The position numbers and the translations under genes were made by a program. From contig JBAZQB010000004.1 of NCBI GenBank assembly GCA_041645435.1, forward strand, positions 1 through 64,000: a DNA stretch of 64,000 nt, given 5' to 3'. The stretch comes from Methanoregula sp. (lineage in GTDB: Archaea > Halobacteriota > Methanomicrobia > Methanomicrobiales > Methanospirillaceae). Of this stretch, positions 8,640 to 18,363 are shown in pieces; positions within the stretch are counted from its first letter, which is position 1; the number at the start of each line of letters is the position of its first letter. The notes beneath the pieces were generated by a model that made no database searches, was not told the DNA's origin, and saw only the letters and a program-made list of their open reading frames with translations.

Positions 8640-9674
8640 ATGCCCGATAATCTGAATGATTTCTCAACCCCCTGCCCCCGGTGTAAGGCCTTGGTACCTG
8701 ATGGAAGTAAATTCTGTGAGGTGTGCGGAGCAGCGATGCCGGTGCAAAAAATCTGCCCGAAATGCGGTAAACCGGCAGCGGCTATCATGAAGTTCTGTGA
8801 TCAGTGTGGTGCCCCACTTAATCAGGTAACGGTTGCCCCGCAAGCTACCGCTGTCATTTCACAACCCCCAGCACCCCCATCAAAACCCTTCGTTTCCGTT
8901 GAACCGTCACCCGCTGCTGAACCGGATTTAATCCCGGTTGGGCAGGAAACCGATGCAGAAAAACCGTCATGGTATATACCCCCTGCAGGAAAGAACGCAG
9001 CCCCCCCGACATCGCCCCCCACGTCCGGGTCATCCCCGTCATCGGCCGGGAAATTTGTTACGGTTGCCGGACCAAAACCCGTTTCCCCAGCAAAACCTTC
9101 TGCCCCTGCCGCGGGTATAATGAGTAACAAGACAGTCACCCTAGCAGCAGTGGTCGGCATTGTTATCCTCATTGTCATTGCCCTGATAGTACTTTCTGTA
9201 TTGAATGTTGACACGGATCCCTCCAAACCGTTAACCGTTGTTCCCACTTCTCCCCCATCCCCTTTGCCGGCCGTATCCTATACTTCCGGAACAACCCCAC
9301 AACCCACCGGTTCCCCGTCTTCCCCACCATCGCCTGCGGATGGTGGTGCGGTGTCCATGGTTCCCGGCCCCACCCAGGTTATGCCGGCTGCAACCAATGT
9401 ACTCATCACTGCCGATAAGGACACCGTTACGGGTGCCATTTCGTTACAGATCGCTGGCGGACCCGGCAAGTCTGTGGTAAAAGAAGTCCGTGGAACGGTC
9501 TATCGATCGGATGGCCAGACCAGTACCGGGACACTCAATCCTGCCGGGCCAAGTCAGGAAGTTGTCATTCCCGGATCAAAAGGTACGGATCGCGTTGTCG
9601 TGACCGTTGTTCTCTTTTCCGGAGATCAATACGTCGTACTGGACAAACTTATGACTTTCCGTGCGCGAGGGTAA
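8640..9674 (+). CDS. Double zinc-ribbon protein with one membrane helix and exported C-terminal domain
   Basis: 344 residues. The N-terminus has four CxxC pairs (CPRC, CEVC, CPKC, CDQC), giving two zinc ribbons at about 14-62. A Pro/Ala/Ser-rich linker follows. A single hydrophobic segment (TVTLAAVVGIVILIVIALIV, about 165-185) precedes a second P/S/T linker and a ~90-residue beta-rich domain starting VLITADKDTVTG. The topology suggests zinc ribbons in the cytoplasm and the tail domain outside (inference). The start was placed at MPDNLNDF. Zinc-ribbon plus transmembrane designs are common in archaea, with unknown roles. Confidence 0.75.
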   Translation: MPDNLNDFSTPCPRCKALVPDGSKFCEVCGAAMPVQKICPKCGKPAAAIMKFCDQCGAPLNQVTVAPQATAVISQPPAPPSKPFVSVEPSPAAEPDLIPVGQETDAEKPSWYIPPAGKNAAPPTSPPTSGSSPSSAGKFVTVAGPKPVSPAKPSAPAAGIMSNKTVTLAAVVGIVILIVIALIVLSVLNVDTDPSKPLTVVPTSPPSPLPAVSYTSGTTPQPTGSPSSPPSPADGGAVSMVPGPTQVMPAATNVLITADKDTVTGAISLQIAGGPGKSVVKEVRGTVYRSDGQTSTGTLNPAGPSQEVVIPGSKGTDRVVVTVVLFSGDQYVVLDKLMTFRARG

Positions 9675-9876
9675 CTACAAGGATCAGACCCGTCTGTGCT
9701 TCTGGCATTGATTGGGTATGAATAGTTTTGTCATCCGCGTATGGTGATCTGCGCTTAGTCCGGGTATTTGATAGAGGAGTCCCCGGAGAAATACTTAAGG
9801 AACCGGACACGGCAGATACGTAAGGGTCTGTCGGGTGATGCAAGCGTATCTGAATAAAAAAAGGATTTTTACCGGG

Positions 9877-10476
9877 TTATCCCCAGCCATTGAGTTCCAT
9901 CACTATGTCGCCATCGCCCGAGGGGGACAGGAATTTGACAAACGTCGGGACGCCGGGAGCAGTCCAGTAATAGATTTTCTGTCCCTGGGAAGTTACCATA
10001 TATTTGGTAGCTGTCGGGTAGGTGCCAGCGCCGACCGATACCGGCTCGATACCCACAAAGGCGAATTTGACGTCGGATTTAACATCCGCGGGATTGTTTT
10101 GGGCCGGCTGTCCACTGGTCTGACCGGTCGATGAACAATCGATCGTCATCATCCCCCCGGGTAAATCTTTTCCTTCCATCCGCATGGAGCATTTTCCTGA
10201 TTTTTCAAATTTTGTGTACAGGGTCATCCCGGATGCTACCGTCTTATATTCGACCCAGTTATAGGATGCGCCGGTCCCAAAGATGTTTGCACCCATGACA
10301 TCGGTCCCTCCTGCCGGAGCCGCTGTGGTGCCTGCGGGAGTTCCCGATCCAACAGGGGATGCCCCTCCGGTTGCGGGTACTGCTGGTGTGGCCGGACTGG
10401 AACCGGTACATCCTGCAATCGAGACTGCAATCACCACAAATATAATTGCTAGTATGCTGATGTGTGAAAATTTCAT
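9877..10476 (-). CDS. Predicted lipoprotein
   Basis: 199 residues with an N-terminal hydrophobic segment ending in a lipobox (VSIAGC, Cys at about 23), then a low-complexity Thr/Pro/Ala/Gly spacer and a compact domain starting NIFGTGASYNWVEYKTV. The start is the ATG of MKFSHIS, with GGGAGGT seven bases upstream, rather than a longer frame. It is probably anchored outside the cell by lipid on Cys (established for lipobox proteins). Its role is unknown. The domain (MTLYTKFEKSGKCSMRMEGK) resembles small secreted domains common in Methanomicrobiales. Confidence 0.75.
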   Translation of the reverse strand: MKFSHISILAIIFVVIAVSIAGCTGSSPATPAVPATGGASPVGSGTPAGTTAAPAGGTDVMGANIFGTGASYNWVEYKTVASGMTLYTKFEKSGKCSMRMEGKDLPGGMMTIDCSSTGQTSGQPAQNNPADVKSDVKFAFVGIEPVSVGAGTYPTATKYMVTSQGQKIYYWTAPGVPTFVKFLSPSGDGDIVMELNGWG

Positions 10477-10846
10477 TGATCTACCTCCCAATTCAACGAA
10501 TTCCCGGGCACCCCCCCGTATATGGGACTGCATGATGTCGGGTTAAGAATTACTATCCGCCGGAGTATATAAAAAATTCCTTAAAAACAGTGCTCCTTAT
10601 CCCGATTGGTCCGGTATGTATGATCCTCTCCCGGATGATAAGGATCAAAAACCGTAGCCTCATACTCCCCGCAGGATCCATTGGCCTGTATGGAGAGGAA
10701 TCGACACCCACGGAAAATCCCGGCAAACCCATTTTCTCCTGGTCTGCCGGGAAATATGCCTGACCCCCAAAAAAAGCTCTCTCTCACTACGGAGCCTTTT
10801 TAACATCAGTTTTCCAAAAGTGAAGTAATCATACCGGAGGCATTTA
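10477..10846. other. Gene-free interval with a TATA-like element
   Basis: 370 bases between divergent genes. GAGTATATAAAAAAT at 10563-10577 can be read as a TATA box on either strand. On the minus strand it would leave a ~65-base leader for the lipoprotein gene. The PEGA gene has its own ribosome site, CCGGAGGC, just before 10847. No gene or RNA could be recognised. Confidence 0.4.
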
Positions 10847-11824
10847 ATGAAATACCAGTGTCTGTTGTTAGTTATCCTGGGAATGGCAGCAATCACCTGC
10901 TTCTCTGTTGTATCCGCTGAGGAGATTGGCGGCGACCAGGGATGGTACGAAATCCATTGCAATGTATACGGGGCGAATATCTATCTCGATGACAAATTTG
11001 TCGGAACCGCACCCCAGGGTGCCCTGACCGTAGCGGTGCCCACGACCGGGACCCCCTATAAGACACTCACGGTCAGGAAATACGGATATGCGACATTTGT
11101 CGATACCATCACCCAGATCCCTGTCAAGGGAGAGAGTGTTGACCTGTATGCAACCTTAAACGAACTGCCCACGACAACTGCAGCTACTGTTGGCGGGGAT
11201 ATGGGTTGGTATATTGTCCATTGCAATGTCGAAGGTGCAACCGTACTGCTCGATCAGACGAATAAGGGCGAGATATCACAAGGTGTTGTCTATGTCCCGG
11301 TCTATTCGACCGCCACCCCGTACCAGTCTTACACCGTAACAAAGGATGGCTACACTCCCTTTAAGAGAACCATCAGCCGTGTTCCTTTGAAAGGAGAGAG
11401 CATAGACCTCTATGCAACCCTCAACCCGCTACCCACGCCCAACGCAACCCCGGCCAGTATTGGCGGGGATATCGGGTGGTACAATGTCCACTCCAATGTT
11501 GACGGTGCTACGGTCAAGTTCGACAACGACGACAAGGGTAAAATCGCCAAAGGTACGCTCAGTGTCCAGGTGTATGTTACCGGCACCCCGTACCGGGCAT
11601 TCACCGTCTATAAAGCGGGATATGTTCCGTTCACCGGATCTATCGCTCAGTACCCGGCAAAAGGACAGACGGTTGACCTGTATGCAACCCTGAATGCAGA
11701 ACCCGCAACAACGATCCCAACACCTCTTCCCACGACCAAGTCCCCGCTCCCCCTGGCAATCGCCGGAATAGCCCTGGTCATCGGGGGAGCGTGCGCCATG
11801 CTGTGTGCAAAAAACCGGAAATAA
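10847..11824 (+). CDS. PEGA-domain surface protein, three repeats
   Basis: 325 residues: a signal peptide (about 1-24, ending VVSAEE), three PEGA-type repeats of ~90 residues, a Thr/Pro linker and a C-terminal hydrophobic helix (LPLAIAGIALVIGGACAML). Each repeat starts GGDxGWYxVHCNVxGA and ends VDLYATLN. Within each are a beta hairpin (DDKFVG) and the TVxKxGY strand typical of PEGA. The protein is likely anchored by the C-terminal helix with the repeats outside, possibly as part of the cell surface. The start is supported by CCGGAGG. The near-identical repeats suggest recent internal duplication. Confidence 0.85.
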   Translation: MKYQCLLLVILGMAAITCFSVVSAEEIGGDQGWYEIHCNVYGANIYLDDKFVGTAPQGALTVAVPTTGTPYKTLTVRKYGYATFVDTITQIPVKGESVDLYATLNELPTTTAATVGGDMGWYIVHCNVEGATVLLDQTNKGEISQGVVYVPVYSTATPYQSYTVTKDGYTPFKRTISRVPLKGESIDLYATLNPLPTPNATPASIGGDIGWYNVHSNVDGATVKFDNDDKGKIAKGTLSVQVYVTGTPYRAFTVYKAGYVPFTGSIAQYPAKGQTVDLYATLNAEPATTIPTPLPTTKSPLPLAIAGIALVIGGACAMLCAKNRK

Positions 11825-11867
11825 TATTTTTTCTGCCCTTGTCCAGGACCCGATAAAAAAAGATGTG

Positions 11868-12440
11868 TCAGGGCAGATGCTTTTTTCCTGCACTGAATGC
11901 CTTTCCCACACTTTTCCCGCAACTGAAATACTCTGATCGGATGACATCAAATATGAGCGGGTTGATCTTTGAAAGATCCGGTTTTCCCCCCGCATCAAGC
12001 ATCTTCTCATCGATCTTTACATCAAGAATTTCGCCGATAAACTGCGTATGGGCACCGATTACGACCACCTGTGAGACCCGGCATTCCAGCACCACCGGGC
12101 ATTCCCCCACGTACGGGGCATTGACCTTTTCTGCTTTAACCGGTGTTAACCCGGTCCGTACGAATTTATCGGTATCTGCCCCCGATGCGATCCCGAATGC
12201 ATCCGCCCGGCTCATCTGTTCCACGGAAGGGATACTTACGGTAAACTCCTTTTTTGCCATCAGGTTCTTGTAGGTCTGGCGCGAAGGTCGGACCGATACC
12301 GCGATGCTCGGGGGATCGGAAGAACAGATGCCACCCCATGCGGCAACCATTGCATCGGGTTTTCCGGCGGTGTCATAGGTCCCGATAAGAAATACCGGGA
12401 GCGGGTAGGCAATCGTGCGTGCCCCAAAGGATCGCTTCAT
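11868..12440 (-). CDS. Flavin reductase family protein (flavoredoxin-like)
   Basis: 190 residues covering the FMN-binding split barrel of the flavin reductase family. Characteristic segments are PLPVFLIGTYDTAGKPDAMVAAWGG, here near the N-terminus, PPSIAVSVRPSRQTYKNL, the FTVSIPS strand and the later VVLECRVSQ and IGEILDV. Close methanogen and sulfate-reducer relatives are flavoredoxins that carry electrons through FMN. The gene faces the PEGA gene tail to tail and is not in an obvious operon. Confidence 0.85.
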   Translation of the reverse strand: MKRSFGARTIAYPLPVFLIGTYDTAGKPDAMVAAWGGICSSDPPSIAVSVRPSRQTYKNLMAKKEFTVSIPSVEQMSRADAFGIASGADTDKFVRTGLTPVKAEKVNAPYVGECPVVLECRVSQVVVIGAHTQFIGEILDVKIDEKMLDAGGKPDLSKINPLIFDVIRSEYFSCGKSVGKAFSAGKKHLP

Positions 12441-12574
12441 GGTGATTTCGTTGCCGTCCGGACGATTAATGTTTTTTGGCCTGAATTCTCCTGCCCGGTA
12501 TCAGGATTAATCCGCGTTTTTGCGCAGGATCCACCCCCTTACTTTATTTCCCTGTCGCACCAAATCCAGAGATA

Positions 12575-13468
12575 ATGATAGTTGATCCAATCGGGGATCT
12601 CTTCTCCGCGCTCAAAGCGGGCATCCCGGACCCCAACAAACTGCCCGCCCGGGCACGAGAGGAGTTCTCCGCTTTGTACGTGGAGTTCCAGGAGATTGAG
12701 CAGCCGAAACTGGAACAGGTCGTGATCCGTGACGGACTGAACGGGTTCTGGATCACCGTTCCTGAATCTCTCCCGGAACGCACCGTCCTCTTCTTCCACG
12801 GCGGAGGTTTTTCTGTAGGCTCAACCCGCGATCATATCGGCTTTTGTACAAGTCTTGCCCGTGCCTGCCGCTCACAGGTGTTCTCGGTGGACTATCGCCT
12901 GGCACCCGAACATGTCTTTCCGGCAGCCGCCGACGATGCCCTTTGTGCCTACCAGTATCTCACTGCTCATGGGATTCTCCCCCACCATATCGTCCCGATC
13001 GGCATCTCGGCCGGAGGCACGCTGGTGCTCGATCTCTTAATCTCTGCACGGGATGCAAAGCTGGCACTCCCGCTGGCAGCAGTCTGCCTGTCTCCCCTGA
13101 CCGATATGCAGTTTTCCGGAGAATCTGTTGAGAGAAACACGGGACTTGACTGGATCACCCCGGCCCGGCTCAACGCCATCCGCACCGTATACCTTGCGGG
13201 AAAGGATGTAAAAGATCCGCTCGCATCACCGGTGCATGCCCGGCTGCACCACCTCCCCCGGCTCTATGTCCAGATAGGGACGCACGAGCTCTTACTCTCC
13301 GATGTGGCGGCGTTTGTCCAGAAAGCGCGCTGGGCCGGCTCCCCCGTCCAGCTGGAACTCTGGGAAGGGATGTTCCACTGCTGGCAGGTATTCACCCGCG
13401 ATGTGCCGGAAGCCAAACGGGCACTTGAGCACATCGGATCATTCGTCCAGGACGCCCTGAACCGGTAA
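12575..13468 (+). CDS. Alpha/beta hydrolase, hormone-sensitive-lipase type esterase
   Basis: 297 residues with the HSL-family oxyanion motif FFHGGGFSVGS (about 73), DYRLAPEHVFPAA, and the nucleophile elbow GISAGG. A C-terminal acid (in the IGTHELLLSD region) and His in GMFHCW complete the triad. It should hydrolyse small carboxyl esters in the cytoplasm; the substrate is unknown. No signal peptide is present. It may be co-transcribed with the secreted protein that starts 50 bases further on. Confidence 0.85.
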   Translation: MIVDPIGDLFSALKAGIPDPNKLPARAREEFSALYVEFQEIEQPKLEQVVIRDGLNGFWITVPESLPERTVLFFHGGGFSVGSTRDHIGFCTSLARACRSQVFSVDYRLAPEHVFPAAADDALCAYQYLTAHGILPHHIVPIGISAGGTLVLDLLISARDAKLALPLAAVCLSPLTDMQFSGESVERNTGLDWITPARLNAIRTVYLAGKDVKDPLASPVHARLHHLPRLYVQIGTHELLLSDVAAFVQKARWAGSPVQLELWEGMFHCWQVFTRDVPEAKRALEHIGSFVQDALNR

Positions 13469-13518
13469 CCTGCGAAGCAGAACGATACATCTATCTTTTT
13501 CCGGCCGCGATTCCTTTT

Positions 13519-14160
13519 ATGAATCCGATGTTGCACCGAATCGCCCTCATCTCGTCTGCCCTTATAGCCCTGCTGCTTCTGGTCACGCCGGCAGCGGCCA
13601 CATTCACCCTCTCTGCTGTCTCTTATGCACCCAACCCCCCTCTGGTAATCGGTGGGCAGCAGCAGGTAACCGCAGCGTATTACATCGGTCCCTCGGGTTC
13701 CACTACGTTTATCAAAGGTCACGAGCTCCAGATGCAGACCGGGCTGGTGAATGCCCGGTGGAACATCCAGGTCTTGCAAAATGGCCGGAATGCCGCACAG
13801 CAGAGTGCATCGGGCTCGGCTGCGTTTGTGAACGGGGAGATCCTCTCCTACCCCAACAGCAACGACGTCTCCCTTCAGGTCACCGTAGATGGTGTCGTCC
13901 CGCAGCCGCAGAGTGGTCAGGTGATGCTGCTGCAGGCAGAAGAGATCGATACTACCGGCAACGTCGTGCCGGGCAGCGTGATCACGCTCAGCCAGCCGGT
14001 GGCGGGACAACCGGTGACTGCGGTCCCGACCGTGCTCCCCACACTCACCCCCCCGGTTATAATACCCTCCCCCCAGCCGACAAAGGCCAGCGGCTTTAAT
14101 GCGATCCCGGGAATTGCCGCACTGGGAATCCTCTTCATCTGGTTCCGGCGGGATGCCTGA
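13519..14160 (+). CDS. Secreted protein with C-terminal membrane anchor
   Basis: 213 residues. The N-terminus is a signal peptide ending in PAAATF at about 27. A beta-rich domain follows (30-150), then a Pro/Thr linker (TVLPTLTPPVIIPSPQPT) and a short hydrophobic C-terminus, GFNAIPGIAALGILFIWFRR, before two acidic/small residues. That end has the layout of archaeal surface-protein sorting tails (small-residue motif, helix, Arg), which is an inference. It follows the esterase gene closely. Function not recognised. Confidence 0.7.
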   Translation: MNPMLHRIALISSALIALLLLVTPAAATFTLSAVSYAPNPPLVIGGQQQVTAAYYIGPSGSTTFIKGHELQMQTGLVNARWNIQVLQNGRNAAQQSASGSAAFVNGEILSYPNSNDVSLQVTVDGVVPQPQSGQVMLLQAEEIDTTGNVVPGSVITLSQPVAGQPVTAVPTVLPTLTPPVIIPSPQPTKASGFNAIPGIAALGILFIWFRRDA

Positions 14161-14223
14161 ACCCCTGACTGTTTTTACCGGGGGGACTCTTGTTTTAAAA
14201 ACACGTACCCGGAAAATTTGCTT

Positions 14224-14412
14224 TGTAGAAATCATTTAGAAAACTCTGACGTTCTCGGGGGCTTTTTCCCCCGCCACTGGGGCACCCCCCCATTGCGATG
14301 ACAACGTATTACCGGTAACCTTACTCGGGCTATCGCACTGCGCCCGTCCCCCAACGGGGGACTGGTGGCGCAAGAGGGGGGCAATATATTACATGAAAAA
14401 AGGTTTTCTACA
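14224..14412. mobile_element. MITE-like element, copy 1
   Basis: A non-coding ~189-bp block bounded by short inverted ends (TGTAGAAA at 14224 and TTTTCTACA at 14404). It contains a strong hairpin GTCCCCCAACGGGGGAC. The whole block recurs at 56159-56344 in the same orientation, including GAAAACTCTGACG, CCATTGCGATGAC and GGTGGCGCAAGAGGGG. It has no coding frame, which fits a non-autonomous element moved by a transposase not present here (inference). It accounts for the gap between 14161 and 14494. Confidence 0.65.
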
Positions 14413-14494
14413 GAGCAGGAAAATTAAGCTGAATTGCCGGTTTTGCCCCGGCACATTTCCCGGTAGGCGATATATCTGATTGCCAGGATGTGGT

Positions 14495-17400
14495 TCAGGC
14501 AATACGGAAGGCGCTTTTTGGCACATGGATCTCGAACCGTGCCCCTTTCCCCGGCGTTCCGGTCTCGGTGATGGCCATACCGGTGATGGAGAGGATCTCT
14601 TTTGAAAGGAACAGGCCAAGGCCCGTGTGTTTCCCGAACCCACGGTCGAAAATGAGACTCTTCTCTTCAGCGGGGACACCGATACCGTCATCTTCTACTG
14701 TCATGACTAGACCGTTATTTGTTGCATGGTACTGAAGTGAGATCCTGGAGATCTTTCCCGCGTGGGTGAGCGCATTATCGATGAGATTGTAAAAGACCTT
14801 CTCAAAGAGCGGATCTGCGTATACTTCGACGGAACCTGTATCTGCAGTTACCCGCACGTTCCCTGTCTGCAGGAGTCCTGCAGCATGCAGGAACGTATTC
14901 CGGACATTCTGCCACTGCGGCGTGGTGATCCCGAGATCCTGGTATTCCTCGGTAAACCGGATCTGGCGGTGGATATTCTCTGCTGCCCGTTCCCCCAGTA
15001 CAAGGAGGTTTTTTAAAGATTCATCCGGTTCCTGCTCCTTGATCATATCGAGAACATTCAGGAGCGCTACCATCTGGTTGAGGATGTCATGGCGTGTTAT
15101 ACTGGAGAGGAGATTGAGTTTTTTATTGGTAAGTTTCAATGCCTCACCGACCTGTTTCCGGTCGGTGATGTCTTCGATCAAACCATCGTATGCAACCAGT
15201 TCTCCTTTCTGGTTGTGCCGCGATACGGGGGTATTCTTCACCCACCGTATCGACCCGTCCTTGCGGATAATGCGATGTTCAAGGGGTGTCCGGTCTTTCC
15301 CTGCAAGCACCTCTTCGGCCTGTCTGACGATTGCGGGGCGGTCCTCTTCGACAACCATCCGGAACCACAGGTAGGGGTCGGTAGCAAACTCATCGGAGCG
15401 GTACCCGGTAATCGCTTCACATCCGGGACCATGCGTTGTATCAGTTACCCTGCCCCCCTCAATGTGGACGGTATAGATATAATCGGTGACGGCTTCGACG
15501 AGCCGCCGGTAACGCTTCTCGCTCTCGTGATACGCCTCCTCTGCCTGGACGCGTGCGATGACATTGCCCATCTGGGAAGTGACTGTTTCAAGGAGGGCCC
15601 TGTCCTGTTCCGGTACCGTATCCCTTGTTCGGGAGGCGATGTTGAAACAGGCAATCACCTCATCATTATGGAGGACAGGAATGACGGCAATTGCCCGTAT
15701 CCCCTCTTTCCTCCCCAAGTTGTCGGGGTCAATCAACGAGGAGTGCTGCGAATATACAGGCTTTTTCCGGTACACGAGGCGAGCCTGGGGGGAGTCCGCT
15801 GCGAGATAAGCAATAATTTTTACAAACTCATCGGACAAACCGGCAGAATAGACCAGGTCCATTGAACGGGTTTTTGGATCAACGAGGTAGATGCCCCCGC
15901 AGTCCATGCGGGATATCCCGATCGCCGAATTTACGCCAAACGACAGGAGCTCCGGCAGTGTCCGTTTGTTTATCAGGGCGATGGAAAATTCATGTTCAGC
16001 CTGCATCTGTAAAAGTCGCAGTTTGCGCTCAGTGACATCGGAGAAGAACCCCACAATACAAAGCCTGCCGTCGATAGTGACCTGGGACGTGGCAATATCC
16101 GCGTAAATGACCTCCTTGTCCTTCCGTAAACAGGGAATATCAGTTGCCCGTTGTCTCTCCCCCTGGGAGAGTGCTTCGAACTCGCGGAGGACGAACGCGA
16201 GATCCTCTGCCGGATGGATGTCATTCACGTGCATGCCGACAAATTCATCCTCGGAATAGCCGAGCATGGCACATATCGCAGGATTTGCATGCAGGAATTC
16301 CCGGGTTCCGCTATCCACGACGATAATTCCTTCAGCTGCTGTTTCGAAGAGCGTATGATAGCGGTTCTCGCTCTCCTCCAGTGCACGCTCGCTGTTTACC
16401 CGTTCGGTAATATCGGTGACAAATCCCTCCAGCACTGCAGGTTCTCCTGCCCGCCCTTCCATGCAACTCCCCTGTTCCCAGACCCATTTCTGTTCTCTGT
16501 CTGCGGTTAAGATACGGTAAACGAGAGCGAAGCGTCTCTTCTGCGCAATAGCATCAAGGATCTGGTTCCGGACTATCGTGCGGTCTTCAGGATGAATCAG
16601 ATCGCTGTAAGCAATTTTCGTATTGTTTACCAGCGCTGCTGGTTCATATCCCGTCAGGGGGAGGCTCCCTTCGCTCACGTAATCCATAATCCCGTTGCGA
16701 TCCCCCCGGCACCGGTACGCCATACCCGGCAGGTTTGCTACCAGATTTATAAGCCTCTGTTCGCTTTCCTGCAAGGCAGACTCCATCCGTTTCTGTTCAG
16801 TAGCGTCGAATATGACACCGTCGATAAATTCCGGGACTCCTTCAGGATCGTACACCGGGCGACCCCGTTCATGAAATGTCCGGATCTCTCCATTCTTTGC
16901 CCTGAACCGGTATTCGACCCGGAACGGCGAGTGAGTGCTGATGGCCTTTTCAACTGTGGAGATGACCACCTGGCGGTCGTCATCCAGGATATGGAGCTCT
17001 ATGGAACAGATCTTCCCTGCAGTAAGTTCTTCACAAGTGTACCCGGTCAATACCGGGAGTTCATCGTTGTAAAATTCCATCCGGCCATGTTCCCTGAGAA
17101 ACACCCGGTAGACGATACCGGGGATGTTCATTGTCAGGGTCTGGTAGACCTGATTGCGTTTCTTTAAGGAAGCTTCTGCCTCTTTTCTCCGCAACTCGTC
17201 ATTGATCGTGCCAAAGGCAAACGTGATGTCATGCGCCATCTCCTCAAGCAGGCTGACAATGTGGTCATCAAAAAAACCCGGGACCGGTGCATAGAAGGTG
17301 ATTACCCCGGCGTCTGTGGTATCAAGTGCGAAGGGGAATGCCGCAAGCGCCCGGTACCCGCGCTGCAGTGCAGCCTGTTTTACCGTATCCATCCATGGAT

Positions 17401-18100
17401 CCGTGGCAATGTCATTGCAGATCATGTACTTCTTTGTGCGGAATGCTACACTGCTCGGACCGGACCCCCGGGGCCCTTCGTCCATTGAAATATAGACATC
17501 GTGGAGGTACCCGTCGTCATCCCCAAAGGAAGTAACGGGTTCAATGGTGCGGGTCTGAGGATTGGCAATGCCCGCCCATATGAGAGCAAATCCTCCGATC
17601 TCCACGGCAATCCGGCAGATCTCTGAAAGGAGTTCTTTTTTGTCCCGTACATGGACGATCGCCTTATTGGTGGCACTCAGGACGGAATACAGCCGGTTGA
17701 AGGTTTTTACCCGCGCCTCGTCCCGCCGGTGATCCACAACCGCCCGGATCTTATGGGACAACTCGGTGAAGAGAGGTTTGGGCGCCCCTCCTTTCTGGAG
17801 GTAGAAATCAACCCCTTTCTCGTATGCCTCGATGACAATCTCTTCCCTGCCTCGCCCGGTAAAAATGATGAACGGGAGGTGGGGGTACTCTTTCCTGATG
17901 ACGGTCAGAAACCGGATACCGTCCATACCCGGCATCTGGTAATCAGACACGATTGCATCATAAGCGTTTATCCTGATCTTCTGCAGCCCCTCATCAGCCG
18001 ACAGGGCGGTGTCTACGGAAATTCCGCCCGACATCTCAAGGTAGGTCTTTCCAATCTCCAGGAGTGTCTCTTCATCATCGACGTAGAGGACGGTTATCAT
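14495..18100 (-). CDS. Hybrid histidine kinase REC-GAF-PAS-PAS-PAS-GAF-PAS-HATPase
   Basis: A 1201-residue cytoplasmic kinase. An N-terminal receiver (DDE at 9-10, phospho-Asp about 53 in VSDYQMPGMDG, QKGGAP) is followed by GAF (about 145-290), three PAS domains (about 310-690), a second GAF (about 700-860) and a PAS ending YDGLIEDITDRK. The kinase core has the H-box ITRHDILNQ (His about 1005), N-box NLIDNALTHAG, G1 DDGIGV and G2 GFGKHTGLGLFLSKEIL. All kinase motifs are intact. The start was set at MITVLYVDDE, preceded by AAAGGAT. With no membrane span it should sense an internal signal, perhaps redox or light through PAS/GAF. Confidence 0.9.
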   Translation of the reverse strand: MITVLYVDDEETLLEIGKTYLEMSGGISVDTALSADEGLQKIRINAYDAIVSDYQMPGMDGIRFLTVIRKEYPHLPFIIFTGRGREEIVIEAYEKGVDFYLQKGGAPKPLFTELSHKIRAVVDHRRDEARVKTFNRLYSVLSATNKAIVHVRDKKELLSEICRIAVEIGGFALIWAGIANPQTRTIEPVTSFGDDDGYLHDVYISMDEGPRGSGPSSVAFRTKKYMICNDIATDPWMDTVKQAALQRGYRALAAFPFALDTTDAGVITFYAPVPGFFDDHIVSLLEEMAHDITFAFGTINDELRRKEAEASLKKRNQVYQTLTMNIPGIVYRVFLREHGRMEFYNDELPVLTGYTCEELTAGKICSIELHILDDDRQVVISTVEKAISTHSPFRVEYRFRAKNGEIRTFHERGRPVYDPEGVPEFIDGVIFDATEQKRMESALQESEQRLINLVANLPGMAYRCRGDRNGIMDYVSEGSLPLTGYEPAALVNNTKIAYSDLIHPEDRTIVRNQILDAIAQKRRFALVYRILTADREQKWVWEQGSCMEGRAGEPAVLEGFVTDITERVNSERALEESENRYHTLFETAAEGIIVVDSGTREFLHANPAICAMLGYSEDEFVGMHVNDIHPAEDLAFVLREFEALSQGERQRATDIPCLRKDKEVIYADIATSQVTIDGRLCIVGFFSDVTERKLRLLQMQAEHEFSIALINKRTLPELLSFGVNSAIGISRMDCGGIYLVDPKTRSMDLVYSAGLSDEFVKIIAYLAADSPQARLVYRKKPVYSQHSSLIDPDNLGRKEGIRAIAVIPVLHNDEVIACFNIASRTRDTVPEQDRALLETVTSQMGNVIARVQAEEAYHESEKRYRRLVEAVTDYIYTVHIEGGRVTDTTHGPGCEAITGYRSDEFATDPYLWFRMVVEEDRPAIVRQAEEVLAGKDRTPLEHRIIRKDGSIRWVKNTPVSRHNQKGELVAYDGLIEDITDRKQVGEALKLTNKKLNLLSSITRHDILNQMVALLNVLDMIKEQEPDESLKNLLVLGERAAENIHRQIRFTEEYQDLGITTPQWQNVRNTFLHAAGLLQTGNVRVTADTGSVEVYADPLFEKVFYNLIDNALTHAGKISRISLQYHATNNGLVMTVEDDGIGVPAEEKSLIFDRGFGKHTGLGLFLSKEILSITGMAITETGTPGKGARFEIHVPKSAFRIA

Positions 18101-18363
18101 AGATAATCCTTTTAAGGGATTTCCGATTTGCCCGTTCCAGCCAGTACACGAATCCCAGCCGGGCACCAGTTGCGCGATTCTGTGTTTCTGTAATGGTAAC
18201 CTTTGGGATATATAGAATTACCCGAATACCGGTGCGTCTTTGCGCTCCGGATCTTTTCACCGGTCTAAAAAAATACAGGTAATCCCGGATCATGTCCACT
18301 CCCATGTCTTCCGGTTCATTTTGCACAACCTTCTTTTTCCTGCACGTCCCACCTTTCGATCCT

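Noticed and set aside
13264..14235. 323-residue minus-strand frame
   Set aside because: It overlaps the esterase end and the secreted-protein gene; both of those have clear motifs or signal peptide, while this frame has low-complexity Arg/Gly content.
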